52,971 bases of DNA from Clostridia bacterium (GCA_024404095.1 JAKSQO010000016.1:1-52971); one strand, 5' to 3'; counted from the first letter of the stretch, positions 43,864 through 52,569 are shown. Notes: generated by a model from the sequence alone, not told the origin. Numbers and translations are program-made.

Positions 43864-44535
43864 TTATTTGAAAAGATTCTTAAAGAAGTTGCCAATTGAA
43901 ACGAAGAAATCGCCGATTACTTCAAAGAAACTGATGAACGGATTGGGATTCTTGTGAGTAACAACAAAGCTGTCCTTTGATTCCCTTACTCTGCAATCGT
44001 CTGTGAAGCTGTAATACTTGAAGTTCTTGCCAACAATTGTAACTTTGCCGCTTTCAACATTAACGGTTGTTCCTTGTCCACCGTAAATTCCTGCGGGGGT
44101 GTATTTTTCGCTCTCATATCCTTTGACTGTTACTGTGCCGTCACCCTTGAAGTTGAGTGCTTCACAATAGAAGCAGTTGATGCCTGCGCAGATTGTGTTG
44201 CCTGTGGAGTTCTGTTTGCCGTAAATGTAGCTGTCACCGACAAGCTCAATGTTGAGAATGTCAACACTTTCGTATGCGCTTCCCACGGTGATGCCCGAAG
44301 TACGGAGAGTCGATGCGGCAATAAATGCATCTGTAAGGGTAAGTGTTTTTGTCTCGGGGTCATACTTGATTGTGCCGTCACCGAAAACATCAGCTTTGTT
44401 TATGCTTGTTATCAGCGTGTCACAGACCCATATATTATAGCTTGTGGGGAGTATGCCTGCGAATGCCGTCGGAGCAAATGACACGGATAAAACAACAATC
44501 ATCAGAACAGCAAGAATTTTTTTAAAAGTTTTCAT
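43864..44535 (-). CDS. secreted protein of unknown function with amphipathic C-terminal tail
   Basis: 223 residues with a signal peptide (1-26, ending AFA). The middle has short beta-strand repeats of the form NKADVFGDGTIKYDPETKTLTL and GTVTVKGYES, a pattern seen in clostridial surface proteins with parallel beta structure. Three cysteines lie in INCFYCEAL and TDDCRV. The last 24 residues (FFEVIGDFFVSIGNFFKNLFK) are strongly amphipathic and aromatic. No family with known function is recognised. GGGAGG precedes the ATG, and the gene has its own consensus promoter. Confidence 0.8.
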   Translation of the reverse strand: MKTFKKILAVLMIVVLSVSFAPTAFAGILPTSYNIWVCDTLITSINKADVFGDGTIKYDPETKTLTLTDAFIAASTLRTSGITVGSAYESVDILNIELVGDSYIYGKQNSTGNTICAGINCFYCEALNFKGDGTVTVKGYESEKYTPAGIYGGQGTTVNVESGKVTIVGKNFKYYSFTDDCRVRESKDSFVVTHKNPNPFISFFEVIGDFFVSIGNFFKNLFK

Positions 44536-44558
44536 AAGTTATTCCTCCCTTTTTTCAG

Positions 44559-44587
44559 ATTATAACTTATGCGTTGAAAAAAATCAA
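44559..44587 (-). promoter_or_regulatory. sigma-A promoter of the secreted protein gene at 43864-44535
   Basis: On the minus strand: TTGATT (44582-44587), 17-bp spacer, TATAAT (44559-44564). Confidence 0.75.
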
Positions 44588-44604
44588 TATCAATATCTTA
44601 AAAA

Positions 44605-44645
44605 CGAAAAAGCCCTTGATGCGCTGTGCACCAAGGGCTTTTTCG
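44605..44645 (-). terminator. intrinsic terminator after rubrerythrin
   Basis: A 14-bp perfect stem (CGAAAAAGCCCTTG / CAAGGGCTTTTTCG) starts a few bases after the stop codon. Confidence 0.88.
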
Positions 44646-44649
44646 TTAA

Positions 44650-45297
44650 TCAATAGTTTTCTGCGTTAATTTCAAAGTATGCCTGCGGATGAGCGCATAC
44701 GGGGCAGAGTTCGGGAGCCTGTGTGCCTACGACAATATGACCGCAGTTACGGCATTCCCATACCTTGACTTCACTCTTCTTGAATACTTCCTGAGCCTCA
44801 ACGTTCTTAAGCAGCGCACGGTAACGCTCCTCGTGGTGCTTTTCGATAGCGGCAACGGCACGGAACTTTTCAGCGAGGTCTGCGAAGCCTTCTTCCTCGG
44901 CTGTCTTTGCAAAACCCTCATACATATCTGTCCACTCGTAGTTTTCACCGTCAGCGGCAGCGGCAAGATTTTCCGCTGTGTTTCCGAGACCGTTAAGCTC
45001 CTTGAACCACATCTTTGCGTGTTCCTTTTCGTTATCAGCTGTTTTAAGGAAAAGAGCTGAAATCTGCTCGTAGCCTTCCTTCTTTGCCTTTGACGCAAAA
45101 TAGGTGTACTTATTTCTTGCCTGAGATTCACCTGCGAAAGCAGCCTCGAGGTTCTTTTCTGTTTGTGTACCTGCGTACTTGTTGTTGAAAGCTATAAGCT
45201 TATCCCCTTTCTGCTTGCAGCGAGGGCAAACTGCCTCTGTACCGTCGGCTACTTCAAAAATTTCGCCGCACACTTTACATTTGAATTTTTTTGACAT
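44650..45297 (-). CDS. rubrerythrin with rubredoxin-type sites at both ends
   Basis: A 215-residue peroxide-reducing diiron protein of anaerobes. The central four-helix ferritin-like domain carries the metal ligands in [16 protein letters not shown] and in the EKHHEERY stretch. A CxxC...CPRC site lies at the N-terminus (residues 7-25) and a second rubredoxin-like site, CRNCGH...CPVC, at the C-terminus. Classical rubrerythrin has only the C-terminal one. It detoxifies H2O2 with electrons from NAD(P)H through rubredoxin-like partners. AGGAGG precedes the ATG. It is probably monocistronic. Confidence 0.95.
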   Translation of the reverse strand: MSKKFKCKVCGEIFEVADGTEAVCPRCKQKGDKLIAFNNKYAGTQTEKNLEAAFAGESQARNKYTYFASKAKKEGYEQISALFLKTADNEKEHAKMWFKELNGLGNTAENLAAAADGENYEWTDMYEGFAKTAEEEGFADLAEKFRAVAAIEKHHEERYRALLKNVEAQEVFKKSEVKVWECRNCGHIVVGTQAPELCPVCAHPQAYFEINAENY

Positions 45298-45342
45298 GTT
45301 TATTCCTCCTGTTAAAAAATTTACAATCTGATTATATCACGT

Positions 45343-46431
45343 TTAGCGGTTTTCATTTATAAAAACCCTGAAAAGCGGCAGACAGCTGTTGAAAAAAGCC
45401 TTGTACGCTTCACAGTAATTTCTGTCATTTTTCATGCGTTTGCATCCGCCGCCGCGGCAGAGAGGAAAATATTTGCATTGTTTGCAGTTTTCCTCAACCT
45501 TCAGACTTTCACGCAGAAAGCTTTCTGCTTTTTTGCTGTGAGCGAGCGTATTGAAGTCGCTGTCGTTGATATTGCCGAGAAGCCATTCATCCGTGCAGTA
45601 AAAATCACATGGATAAATATTACCGTTTCCTTCGGCGACAAACTGATGCATACAATGCCCGCACATTCCGCATTGCTCAGTTGCCTGACCGAGATAAAGA
45701 CGAACAAGGTTATCAAAATAGCGCACGCTTGTATAGTTGTTGCGGACATAGTCCTTGACGTAAAGATTGAATCCGTGAATGAGAAATTTTGCGTACTGTC
45801 TGACAGTCATATACATCTCGTTTTCCGAGCTGTTACCAAACGGACGCAGACAGGGAATAAACTGTAAATACTTAAAACCTTTGTTTGTCAGCGTCCTGTA
45901 AACCGAGTCAATATTTTCAGCACAATATCCTGTCAGAACGGTGAGAATATTGAACTGAACATTATGTCTTTTAAGGGCTTCCGATGCAGAGATTATTTTG
46001 TCATATGCATTGTTTCCGCTTTCATCAATTCTGAAACGATTAGCTTTCAAATCTCCGTCAAGACTTAAGCCGATGAGAAAATTATTTTCGGCAAAAAACT
46101 CAGCCCATTCATCTGTTACAAGTGTACCGTTGGTTTGAAGCCCATAAAAAATCTGACTGTTTTTTCTGTTCAGCCTTTTGACTGTGCTTATAAAATTTTT
46201 GAAATAATCAATTCCCGCAATCAGCGGTTCGCCTCCCTGAAAGGCAAAGGCGATGCTTTCACCGTCAGCAAAGCCGAGAGCTTTTCTGATCAGATTTTCA
46301 GCGGTTTCTGTGCTCATAATTCCGAAGCTTTTGACCTGTCTGATATCCGATACATCGTGATAGAAACAGTATCTGCATCGCATATTGCACAGGCTTGAAG
46401 CAGGCTTTATCATAATTGAAAGTGGTGGCAT
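45343..46431 (-). CDS. anaerobic sulfatase-maturating enzyme (radical SAM/SPASM)
   Basis: A 362-residue anSME. It converts the active-site Cys of a sulfatase to C-alpha-formylglycine without oxygen. The radical SAM cluster CNMRCRYC (Cys15, Cys19, Cys22) is followed by GGEPL. A C-terminal SPASM region is rich in cysteines (CGMCGHC, CDFYC, CKQCKYFPLCRGGGC) for two auxiliary Fe-S clusters. The gene starts 9 bp after the stop of a Cys-type arylsulfatase, its obvious substrate. I see no terminator between this gene and rubrerythrin downstream. Confidence 0.95.
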   Translation of the reverse strand: MPPLSIMIKPASSLCNMRCRYCFYHDVSDIRQVKSFGIMSTETAENLIRKALGFADGESIAFAFQGGEPLIAGIDYFKNFISTVKRLNRKNSQIFYGLQTNGTLVTDEWAEFFAENNFLIGLSLDGDLKANRFRIDESGNNAYDKIISASEALKRHNVQFNILTVLTGYCAENIDSVYRTLTNKGFKYLQFIPCLRPFGNSSENEMYMTVRQYAKFLIHGFNLYVKDYVRNNYTSVRYFDNLVRLYLGQATEQCGMCGHCMHQFVAEGNGNIYPCDFYCTDEWLLGNINDSDFNTLAHSKKAESFLRESLKVEENCKQCKYFPLCRGGGCKRMKNDRNYCEAYKAFFNSCLPLFRVFINENR

Positions 46432-46440
46432 AGAATCACC

Positions 46441-48426
46441 TTATTTTATAATTCCTCTGCGGTTGTTTTTAAAATCATTCATAATTTCATCCATCTTATC
46501 GCTCATTTCGGCTGAAACGGTCGGATAAACAGGGGTTCTGTTGTAGTTTTCACCTGCGTCATCCGAAAGAATATGAAGCCAGTTCTTACGGAATTTATCA
46601 AAGAACGCGGAGTTATCGTTTTGAATCCTCTGAAAATATTTAAAGTCGAGGTAATCGTTTTCTTTAAGAACCCTGTAGTCATAGTCCGCATACTCTTCCT
46701 GCGAAAGTATTTCGCTTGTCGGGACTGTGTACTGAATTGCTTTCAGTTTTTCACGCTTCATATAGAGAAGCGGGTGCTCCTTTGTATGAATGACGTCATC
46801 ATTTTTAAGTGTAGGCACCATTGAAACACCGTCAATTTTTCTGTCAGAGGGGAGATAGCTTCCCTCGCTGTTTCCGCTTATTGAACAAAGGTCAATGAGC
46901 GTCGGGAAAAGATCAACAAGTGTCGCTGTCTGAGAACGTGTCGAGCCGGCTTCCCACAGGTTGCCGTTGCCCCAGCGGATTGCGAACGGTACCTTCTGAC
47001 CGCCCTCGTATGCAAGATATTTTCCTCCTCGGAGTTCGCCTGTCGAGCCCTCAAGCGCAGGACCGTTGTCACTCGAGAAAATGATTATTGTATCGTCAAG
47101 CTCTCCTGCTTTTTCGAGCTTGTCAAACAGCAGACCGAGATAATAGTCAACCTCTGTTACGCAGTCAACATATGTACCCATGCCTGTCTTGCCTTTGAAG
47201 TCATCACCGACATACACAGGTGCGTGCGGCCACGGTGAAGCATAATAAACAAAGAACGGGTCATCGCTTTCGGCTTGCTTATCGAGCCACGAGAACATCT
47301 CTTCGTTAATGTACTGTGTTGCCTTACTCTGATCCTTGAGTTCATCAACACCGTGAACGATTTCATATTCGCCGTTCTCCTCTTTTACGTGATAGAACGG
47401 TGTCATATCGTTTACATAGTGACTTCCGTAGAAGTAGTCAAAGCCCTGATTTGTCGGCAGATATTCGCCGTAATCGCCGAGATGCCATTTGCCGAAGCAG
47501 GCAGTATCATAGCCTGCATTCTGAAATACCTCTGCAATTGTGATTTCATCGCCGAGCATACCGTCACAGTTCGCACCAAGTTCGACCGAGTTGAAAATTC
47601 TTGTGGATGCAAACGGAGAAAGAGTGTCAACGGTAGGATAGATAACATTGTCTGCGTAGCCACGGAAAGGATATCGTCCTGTAAGTGCCGCAAATCTTGC
47701 CGGCGAGCAGACGGAGTAGCTCGAGTAGAAGTTGTCGAAGCAAACACCCTCGTCACAGATTCGGTCAAAGTTCGGTGTGTCATAAATTGCTCCGTAGTGA
47801 GAGATATCGCCCCAGCCTAAATCATCCATAAGAATGAAGAGGACATTCGGACTGTCCTTTTTATATTTGTCAACGCTCTTAAGGTAGTTATCGTGACCTT
47901 CCCAAAGACGTTCTGTGTTCGGGGTTGAACGCAGGTTCATAGTAAGAACGTAAAAAACAGTTGTACCTGTCAGAAGTACACTCAGCGCAAGCGAAAGAAT
48001 TCTTTTGGGCTTGATTTTTACTGTCAGCAAAATGAGCAGAACAAAAGCTACAAGCCACGGCAGGGTAAGAAGAATATTGCCGCCGATGCGTGTAATTATG
48101 TTTCCTGAATGTGCAAACAGAGGATGTTCAGACGATTTCCAGCCTGCAAGTCCGCTTGTAAATGCACCGAAGCCTGCGTCTGCACCGAAAATAATATAGT
48201 AAAGAATAATTCCCAAGCCTGATGCACCGTATCCGATTAGATTCCACAGATACAGCTTTTTCTTAATGATAATTCCGAGCAGAATCAACGCGGATACAAT
48301 GCACATATATCCGACTGCGACAACAGCCGCAAGATTCAGCCTGAGAATAAAAATCGAAACAAAAATAACAAGGCCGATAACGCCTGTTATTAAGGGGAAA
48401 ACTTTTTTCGTTTTGTCAAAGCTCAT
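46441..48426 (-). CDS. arylsulfatase fused to an N-terminal multi-TM domain
   Basis: 661 residues. Residues 1-165 hold about five membrane helices; then the extracellular sulfatase domain starts at NVLFILMDDLGWGD with the metal-binding Asp pair. The modification motif is CSPAR with Cys240, the formylglycine precursor, in the Cys-type form used by anSME. Further family marks are GKWHLG and FSSDNGPALEG. It removes sulfate from a glycan or small ester at the cell surface. Multi-TM anchoring recalls LtaS-type alkaline-phosphatase-fold enzymes, but the catalytic motif is that of sulfatases. Operon with the maturase, 9 bp downstream. Confidence 0.92.
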   Translation of the reverse strand: MSFDKTKKVFPLITGVIGLVIFVSIFILRLNLAAVVAVGYMCIVSALILLGIIIKKKLYLWNLIGYGASGLGIILYYIIFGADAGFGAFTSGLAGWKSSEHPLFAHSGNIITRIGGNILLTLPWLVAFVLLILLTVKIKPKRILSLALSVLLTGTTVFYVLTMNLRSTPNTERLWEGHDNYLKSVDKYKKDSPNVLFILMDDLGWGDISHYGAIYDTPNFDRICDEGVCFDNFYSSYSVCSPARFAALTGRYPFRGYADNVIYPTVDTLSPFASTRIFNSVELGANCDGMLGDEITIAEVFQNAGYDTACFGKWHLGDYGEYLPTNQGFDYFYGSHYVNDMTPFYHVKEENGEYEIVHGVDELKDQSKATQYINEEMFSWLDKQAESDDPFFVYYASPWPHAPVYVGDDFKGKTGMGTYVDCVTEVDYYLGLLFDKLEKAGELDDTIIIFSSDNGPALEGSTGELRGGKYLAYEGGQKVPFAIRWGNGNLWEAGSTRSQTATLVDLFPTLIDLCSISGNSEGSYLPSDRKIDGVSMVPTLKNDDVIHTKEHPLLYMKREKLKAIQYTVPTSEILSQEEYADYDYRVLKENDYLDFKYFQRIQNDNSAFFDKFRKNWLHILSDDAGENYNRTPVYPTVSAEMSDKMDEIMNDFKNNRRGIIK

Positions 48427-48455
48427 TTACATTCCACCCTTCGGTTGATAAACTG

Positions 48456-48484
48456 ATTATATCATCTGTTATTTATAATTACAA
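48456..48484 (-). promoter_or_regulatory. sigma-A promoter of the sulfatase-maturase operon
   Basis: On the minus strand: TTGTAA (48479-48484), 17-bp spacer, TATAAT (48456-48461), 29 bp before the ATG. Confidence 0.7.
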
Positions 48485-48503
48485 TATAAATGTAATAACG
48501 GTG

Positions 48504-48532
48504 TTGAAATAATATCCTATAAATGATATAAT
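48504..48532 (+). promoter_or_regulatory. sigma-A promoter of the secreted metallophosphoesterase
   Basis: TTGAAA (48504-48509), 17-bp spacer, TATAAT (48527-48532), 25 bp before the ATG. Confidence 0.8.
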
Positions 48533-48557
48533 TTGAAAAAATCAAAAGGAGCGCACC

Positions 48558-49766
48558 ATGAAAACTTTATTAAAAAGAATAACAGCTGTTCTTGCTGTTG
48601 TTGCAATTCTATTCAATTTTTCGGTTTTTGTTTCTGCAAAAAAGGACATAACCACCGCTGAGGCAATACGTTTTAACAGCGACGGCAAGCTTCGCATCAT
48701 GCACGTTACAGATACACATCTGAGTGAGGAAAACATATACGACAGCACATGGCTTATCGGTGAGGCTTGCGACAGAGAAAAGCCCGATGTTGTCATGCTT
48801 ACAGGTGATATTGCAATGGCGAACACCGTTGAAGAAACATTCCGTAAAATCGATTTGCTGATGAAGGTTTTTGACGAGAGAAAAATTCCCGTTGCTGTCT
48901 GCTTCGGCAATCACGATTCGGAAAGCGGAATTATCTCACGCGAAGATCTTATGGCTTATTTCAACAGACACGAATCATCAATTTCAATTGATGATGGAGA
49001 TGCGCTCACAGGCTGCGGCACGTATAACGTTCCCGTTCTCGGCTCAGAGGATGATGAAGTGAAGTTCAATCTCTGGGTATTCGATTCAGGCGATTACGAT
49101 AACGAGGGGCATTACGCAAATGTCAGCGAGAATCAGGTTGAATGGTATGTTCAGAAGTCGAAGCTTCTTGAACAGGAGAACGGCGAAAAGATTAACTCAC
49201 TTGTGTTCCAGCACATTATTGTTCCCGAGGTTTACGATGGACTGAAGCAGGTTAAGTACAAGGGCGGATATACTTTTTCTCATATTTATGATAAGAGCAA
49301 GCACTATCAGTTTGACCAGAATGCTGTGAACTACGGTTTCCTCCATGAATATCCGTGCCCGGGTTATTATAACCACGGCCAGTTTGAGGCAATGGTTGAA
49401 AGAGGCGATGTGCTCGCTATGTTCACAGGTCACGACCATTCAAATGCTTTTGGTGTAAGGTATAAGGGCATCGACATTGTAAACTCACTCTCAACACGAT
49501 ACAACGGTGACGTTGCCTCAACAAAGTACGGCTATCGAATGATAATTGTTGATGAAAACGACACCGATACATACACAACCAAAGTTGTTCATTGGTACGA
49601 TTTCTTTAAGAATGCCGATATGAAAGTTCTCCGCGACAGCGATGACGGACACATTAAACTTGCACGTGAAATCAGATTCAAAGGCTTCTTTGAAAAGGCG
49701 GGTCTTAATATCGGCGTATTTTTTGTTCAGATGTTTACGGGCAGAACAGTCAGATATCCTGATTAA
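48558..49766 (+). CDS. secreted metallophosphoesterase (purple-acid-phosphatase-like/calcineurin fold)
   Basis: 402 residues with a signal peptide (1-27, ending SA). The complete dimetal site is visible: DTH (52-54), GD (83-84), GNHD (117-120), a His in FQHII, and GHDH in the C-terminal part. The layout, with the long insertion before the last motif, resembles the SIA1/purple-acid-phosphatase-like group. It removes phosphate from an extracellular ester; the substrate is unknown. The tail (FFEKAGLNIGVFFVQMF) is aromatic/amphipathic like that of the SGNH hydrolase. AAAAGGAG precedes the ATG. Confidence 0.9.
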   Translation: MKTLLKRITAVLAVVAILFNFSVFVSAKKDITTAEAIRFNSDGKLRIMHVTDTHLSEENIYDSTWLIGEACDREKPDVVMLTGDIAMANTVEETFRKIDLLMKVFDERKIPVAVCFGNHDSESGIISREDLMAYFNRHESSISIDDGDALTGCGTYNVPVLGSEDDEVKFNLWVFDSGDYDNEGHYANVSENQVEWYVQKSKLLEQENGEKINSLVFQHIIVPEVYDGLKQVKYKGGYTFSHIYDKSKHYQFDQNAVNYGFLHEYPCPGYYNHGQFEAMVERGDVLAMFTGHDHSNAFGVRYKGIDIVNSLSTRYNGDVASTKYGYRMIIVDENDTDTYTTKVVHWYDFFKNADMKVLRDSDDGHIKLAREIRFKGFFEKAGLNIGVFFVQMFTGRTVRYPD

Positions 49767-49838
49767 GTCACCGAAACATAGAATAATATTAAAAGGGATT
49801 GTTGCGTTTAGCGCAGACCGAAAAACAAAATAAAACAA

Positions 49839-49885
49839 GAGGGATTTAAGATTATCTGAAAGCTTAGATATAAATCTTAAATCCC
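49839..49885. terminator. large bidirectional terminator hairpin
   Basis: Arms AGGGATTTAAGATT (49839-49852) and AATCTTAAATCCCT (49872-49885) extend inward with ATCT/AGAT. It lies between convergent transcription units and is T-rich on both sides. Confidence 0.75.
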
Positions 49886-50011
49886 TTTATAATATTTTTT
49901 GAAAAAAATAATTGTTTCTCTAAGTGTTTTTTCACCCTTTTGGAGTATCGTATACGAAGGAAACGCTTTCTGCATCTGAATGCGACAGACCTTTTTGAGT
50001 TTTGATATAAA

Positions 50012-50875
50012 CTAATTGATTTCTGTATTTTTCTTACCTTTGATGAGCAGTACAATAATTATTGCAACTAAGGCTAAAATTATTGCTCCGAGACAACAAA
50101 CGATAATAACAGTATTAGTATTTGCAAAAAAGTTCTCTTCTGTTTTGCTGCTGCTCGGTTCTTGTGTTTCAGAGCTTGTGCTTTTATCATCGGAGCTGTT
50201 AAATGAATCGACGGTAGAACTCAGTACAGCTTCGGCGCTGTGTGATACATCATTGTTTTCTGATACAGCTGAAGTGGTCGTGGTGGTTGCAGTTGTAGTT
50301 GTTATTTCTTTTACATAATCTATACATACCCAACCGGATTGACCTTTATATGTTGTGTAGCCCCAGTTGTGACCGCCGTATTTATAGGTATACTGATATG
50401 TGATTTTTGCGCCATGGGGGATAGTCTTATATGCTTTAAAGCTTGTTGCCGGGCCTTGACGCAGAACAACTCCTACATCAGCGGATACGGAACTTTTAAT
50501 TTCTTTTACCTGTTTTGTTCCTTTGTCCTTGCTAACGGCTTTGTTTGAATCAACAAAGTATTTATTTAAATCAGCCTCTGTAACAAAAACAAAGCCATTC
50601 CCTTTAGTATCATGTTTGTCATCTTCAATAATTAAAAGGTATTCATTGTTTTCAAAGCTGTGAACCTGAAGTTTTATACCCGGTTCAATATGATCCTTTA
50701 CCTCTTTTGATGTTTCTGCTTCATAGTCAACAATAGTGTCGGTAAAATCGTAACCGTCCGGTCCGCATATAACGTACCAGCTGTCGAAATCGGGTGAGCC
50801 AATGTCGGCATAGACTGAAATACTGAAACCCAAAAGAAAAACTAAAGATAAAAACAAGGATAAAAACTTTTTCAT
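50012..50875 (-). CDS. surface protein with SH3b-like domain and C-terminal TM anchor
   Basis: 287 residues: signal peptide (1-23, ending YA), an N-terminal domain of unknown type (DIGSPDFDSWYVICGPDGY onward), a bacterial SH3-like domain (about 128-190, VVLRQGPATSFKAYKTIPHG... GQSGWVCIDYV), and a Thr-rich linker. A serine-rich stretch then leads to a C-terminal transmembrane helix (about 255-278) and a basic tail. SH3b domains often bind cell-wall peptidoglycan. Last gene of a four-gene operon of membrane proteins, 14 bp after the previous stop. AGGAG precedes the ATG. AT-rich codon use compared with the central region. Confidence 0.8.
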   Translation of the reverse strand: MKKFLSLFLSLVFLLGFSISVYADIGSPDFDSWYVICGPDGYDFTDTIVDYEAETSKEVKDHIEPGIKLQVHSFENNEYLLIIEDDKHDTKGNGFVFVTEADLNKYFVDSNKAVSKDKGTKQVKEIKSSVSADVGVVLRQGPATSFKAYKTIPHGAKITYQYTYKYGGHNWGYTTYKGQSGWVCIDYVKEITTTTATTTTTSAVSENNDVSHSAEAVLSSTVDSFNSSDDKSTSSETQEPSSSKTEENFFANTNTVIIVCCLGAIILALVAIIIVLLIKGKKNTEIN

Positions 50876-50889
50876 AATAAAACTCCTGT

Positions 50890-51246
50890 CTAATGTAAAA
50901 TGTTTAGTATGCCTGTACCGATAAAATAGGAACAGATATTCAGAATTAGCGATAGAAGAAAAGGATTTAGTTTACTGTTTAATACTTTTTTGTAAATAAA
51001 TCCTTCAACAAAAACAACTGCGATTTCTAAGGGAACAAGAAAATAATAGAACAGATTTTTATCAATATAAAAGCTGACCACAGTAAGGGCACAGTTTAGC
51101 AAAGGGTTAGTTATCACATTTGCAAGCAGTATAATCAGTTGTCCGCGTACTGTTTTTATTCCTAAAACAAATGCAAAAGCGGCTTCAATAACAATTGTCA
51201 GGAACAGACAGATTACCAGTTTAAACAGAATTCTGTTAAGTATCAT
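50890..51246 (-). CDS. small polytopic membrane protein, unknown function
   Basis: 118 residues with three or four hydrophobic helices and the text GIKTVRGQLIILLANVITNPLLN and VPLEIAVVFVEGFIYKK (short cores LLANVITNPLLN, PLEIAVVFVE). I recall similar stretches in the membrane parts of uncharacterised clostridial proteins whose extracellular part begins with a DIG motif; the next gene's mature N-terminus also begins DIG. Its ATG overlaps the stop of the preceding 47-codon gene (ATGA), so it is translationally coupled. No function is assigned. Confidence 0.75.
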   Translation of the reverse strand: MILNRILFKLVICLFLTIVIEAAFAFVLGIKTVRGQLIILLANVITNPLLNCALTVVSFYIDKNLFYYFLVPLEIAVVFVEGFIYKKVLNSKLNPFLLSLILNICSYFIGTGILNILH

Positions 51247-51386
51247 TTTTCCTGATTTTTTATTTCCCGAAAAACTAAAACCGATGTAATAACGATAAGC
51301 ACAATGAATACTGTTACGATCAATAAAAACGGAACTTTTATATTATTAAATATTGCCCTGTTTAAGGTTTCAATCAGATTGTGCAT
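51243..51386 (-). CDS. 47-residue single-TM small protein
   Basis: A short gene on the minus strand starts at ATG 51386 after AGAAAGG at good spacing; another ATG three codons upstream abuts that site. It ends in TGA that overlaps the ATG of the next gene. The product has an amphipathic start (HNLIETLNRAIFNN), one strong TM helix (residues 19-40, PFLLIVTVFIVLIVITSVLVF region) and a charged tail REIKNQEK. It overlaps the end of the MFS gene by 17 bp. Tight coupling on both sides makes it likely to be real, probably a subunit or regulator of the membrane operon. Confidence 0.7.
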   Translation of the reverse strand: MHNLIETLNRAIFNNIKVPFLLIVTVFIVLIVITSVLVFREIKNQEK

Positions 51387-52440
51387 CAAATTCATCCTTT
51401 CTGAGAGATAAAGCTAAACATATAAAACAAACTCCTGTCAGTAAGGACAGAACAATGCAGTTGAGTATAAGGCTTTTTATTTTGAAAAAGAAAACCGGAG
51501 TTGCCCCGATAAAAAGACCGATTGTTGTAAGTCCAAACGCAAGACCGGGAGTATCCCTGAGCACAGAAACAAGTAACGCAAGAGTAACAGACATTGTCAT
51601 ACTGAAAAGCAAAACACCAAACAGGGAAACAAACATATTGCTGTCGCCGAACATAAGAAAAGGAAGTGAAGCGGTTACACTTAAGAGTGCGACTTTTTTT
51701 ATTCCGAACAGATCAGCAAAAATACCTCCCAGAGCTTTTCCGATTCCCATAAAAGAGAAAAGAATTACGGTTTGCAGAGCGGTTTTGTTCCATGATATCG
51801 GAATCGCGTAAGCCATATATCCTCGAACCGATACTACTGTTACTGATAATATAATAATTATTATTTTGCTTATTTTCTTATTATTATAGTTGTATTGCCT
51901 GCACGGAAATGCGGTTTTACTATCCTTATCTTTTTGATAACGCTGTGCAAGTATGGCAAACGGAACTGCGGAAACCGTCAACAGAAGTAACAGCCAGATC
52001 GGAACGGAAGTTGTACTTAGCAGCTTTCCGAAAACAACGCCGAAAGAACCGCCTGATACAAAAATTGCGCTATGAGAAAGTTTTCCGTCTGAAACTCTGA
52101 GCGTAGCTTCTGCACCGTTAACGTGTATAAAGGCATTGCCAAGACACAGAACAATCAGAGATAAAAACGGCATTAAGGGCATACAACTCTGAATAATCAA
52201 AGCCGCAAACAAAAATCCGATACCCAACAGACCGAAAGAAAATTTCGGAAATCTGTCGCTGATATAACCAATACATGACTGAGGGACAAATGCCAACATA
52301 TCATATGTTAAGAATATCAGCCACATGACCGGCGAGCTTTCAATATATTTTCCTAATACAAAAAAACATATAAGCTCCGTTACAAAATGAATATAAAAAT
52401 ATAAGAACCCGACACCAAGGGATTTTATTTTGTTTTTCAT
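51370..52440 (-). CDS. MFS-like transporter, first gene of the four-gene membrane operon
   Basis: 356 residues with about 11 hydrophobic segments, short for the MFS. The loop after TM2 (GYISDRFPK) matches the D-R-x-x-R/K loop of MFS proteins, and the second half shows GGIFADLFGIKK. The substrate is unknown. AAGGAA precedes the ATG. It heads an operon with a 47-residue TM protein, a 118-residue membrane protein and an SH3b surface protein, all overlapping or within 14 bp. Confidence 0.78.
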   Translation of the reverse strand: MKNKIKSLGVGFLYFYIHFVTELICFFVLGKYIESSPVMWLIFLTYDMLAFVPQSCIGYISDRFPKFSFGLLGIGFLFAALIIQSCMPLMPFLSLIVLCLGNAFIHVNGAEATLRVSDGKLSHSAIFVSGGSFGVVFGKLLSTTSVPIWLLLLLTVSAVPFAILAQRYQKDKDSKTAFPCRQYNYNNKKISKIIIIILSVTVVSVRGYMAYAIPISWNKTALQTVILFSFMGIGKALGGIFADLFGIKKVALLSVTASLPFLMFGDSNMFVSLFGVLLFSMTMSVTLALLVSVLRDTPGLAFGLTTIGLFIGATPVFFFKIKSLILNCIVLSLLTGVCFICLALSLRKDEFDAQSD

Positions 52441-52503
52441 AATAGTTCCTTACTATTTGTTAAAATTACAGAATTGATAATATATTTCTCAGGCTTTTTG
52501 TTT

Positions 52504-52532
52504 ATTTTATCACTATTGTCTTGCTTTGTCAA
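52504..52532 (-). promoter_or_regulatory. sigma-A promoter of the four-gene membrane operon
   Basis: On the minus strand: perfect TTGACA (52527-52532), 17-bp spacer, TAAAAT (52504-52509), about 64 bp before the ATG at 52440. Confidence 0.8.
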
Positions 52533-52569
52533 ACATATTTGAAAAAAGTTATATCATCTGAAAAAGCAA

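Noticed and set aside
49864..50055. 63-codon basic peptide on the minus strand
   Set aside because: It overlaps the terminator hairpin 49839-49885 and the end of the SH3b gene, has biased basic composition and no ribosome binding site.
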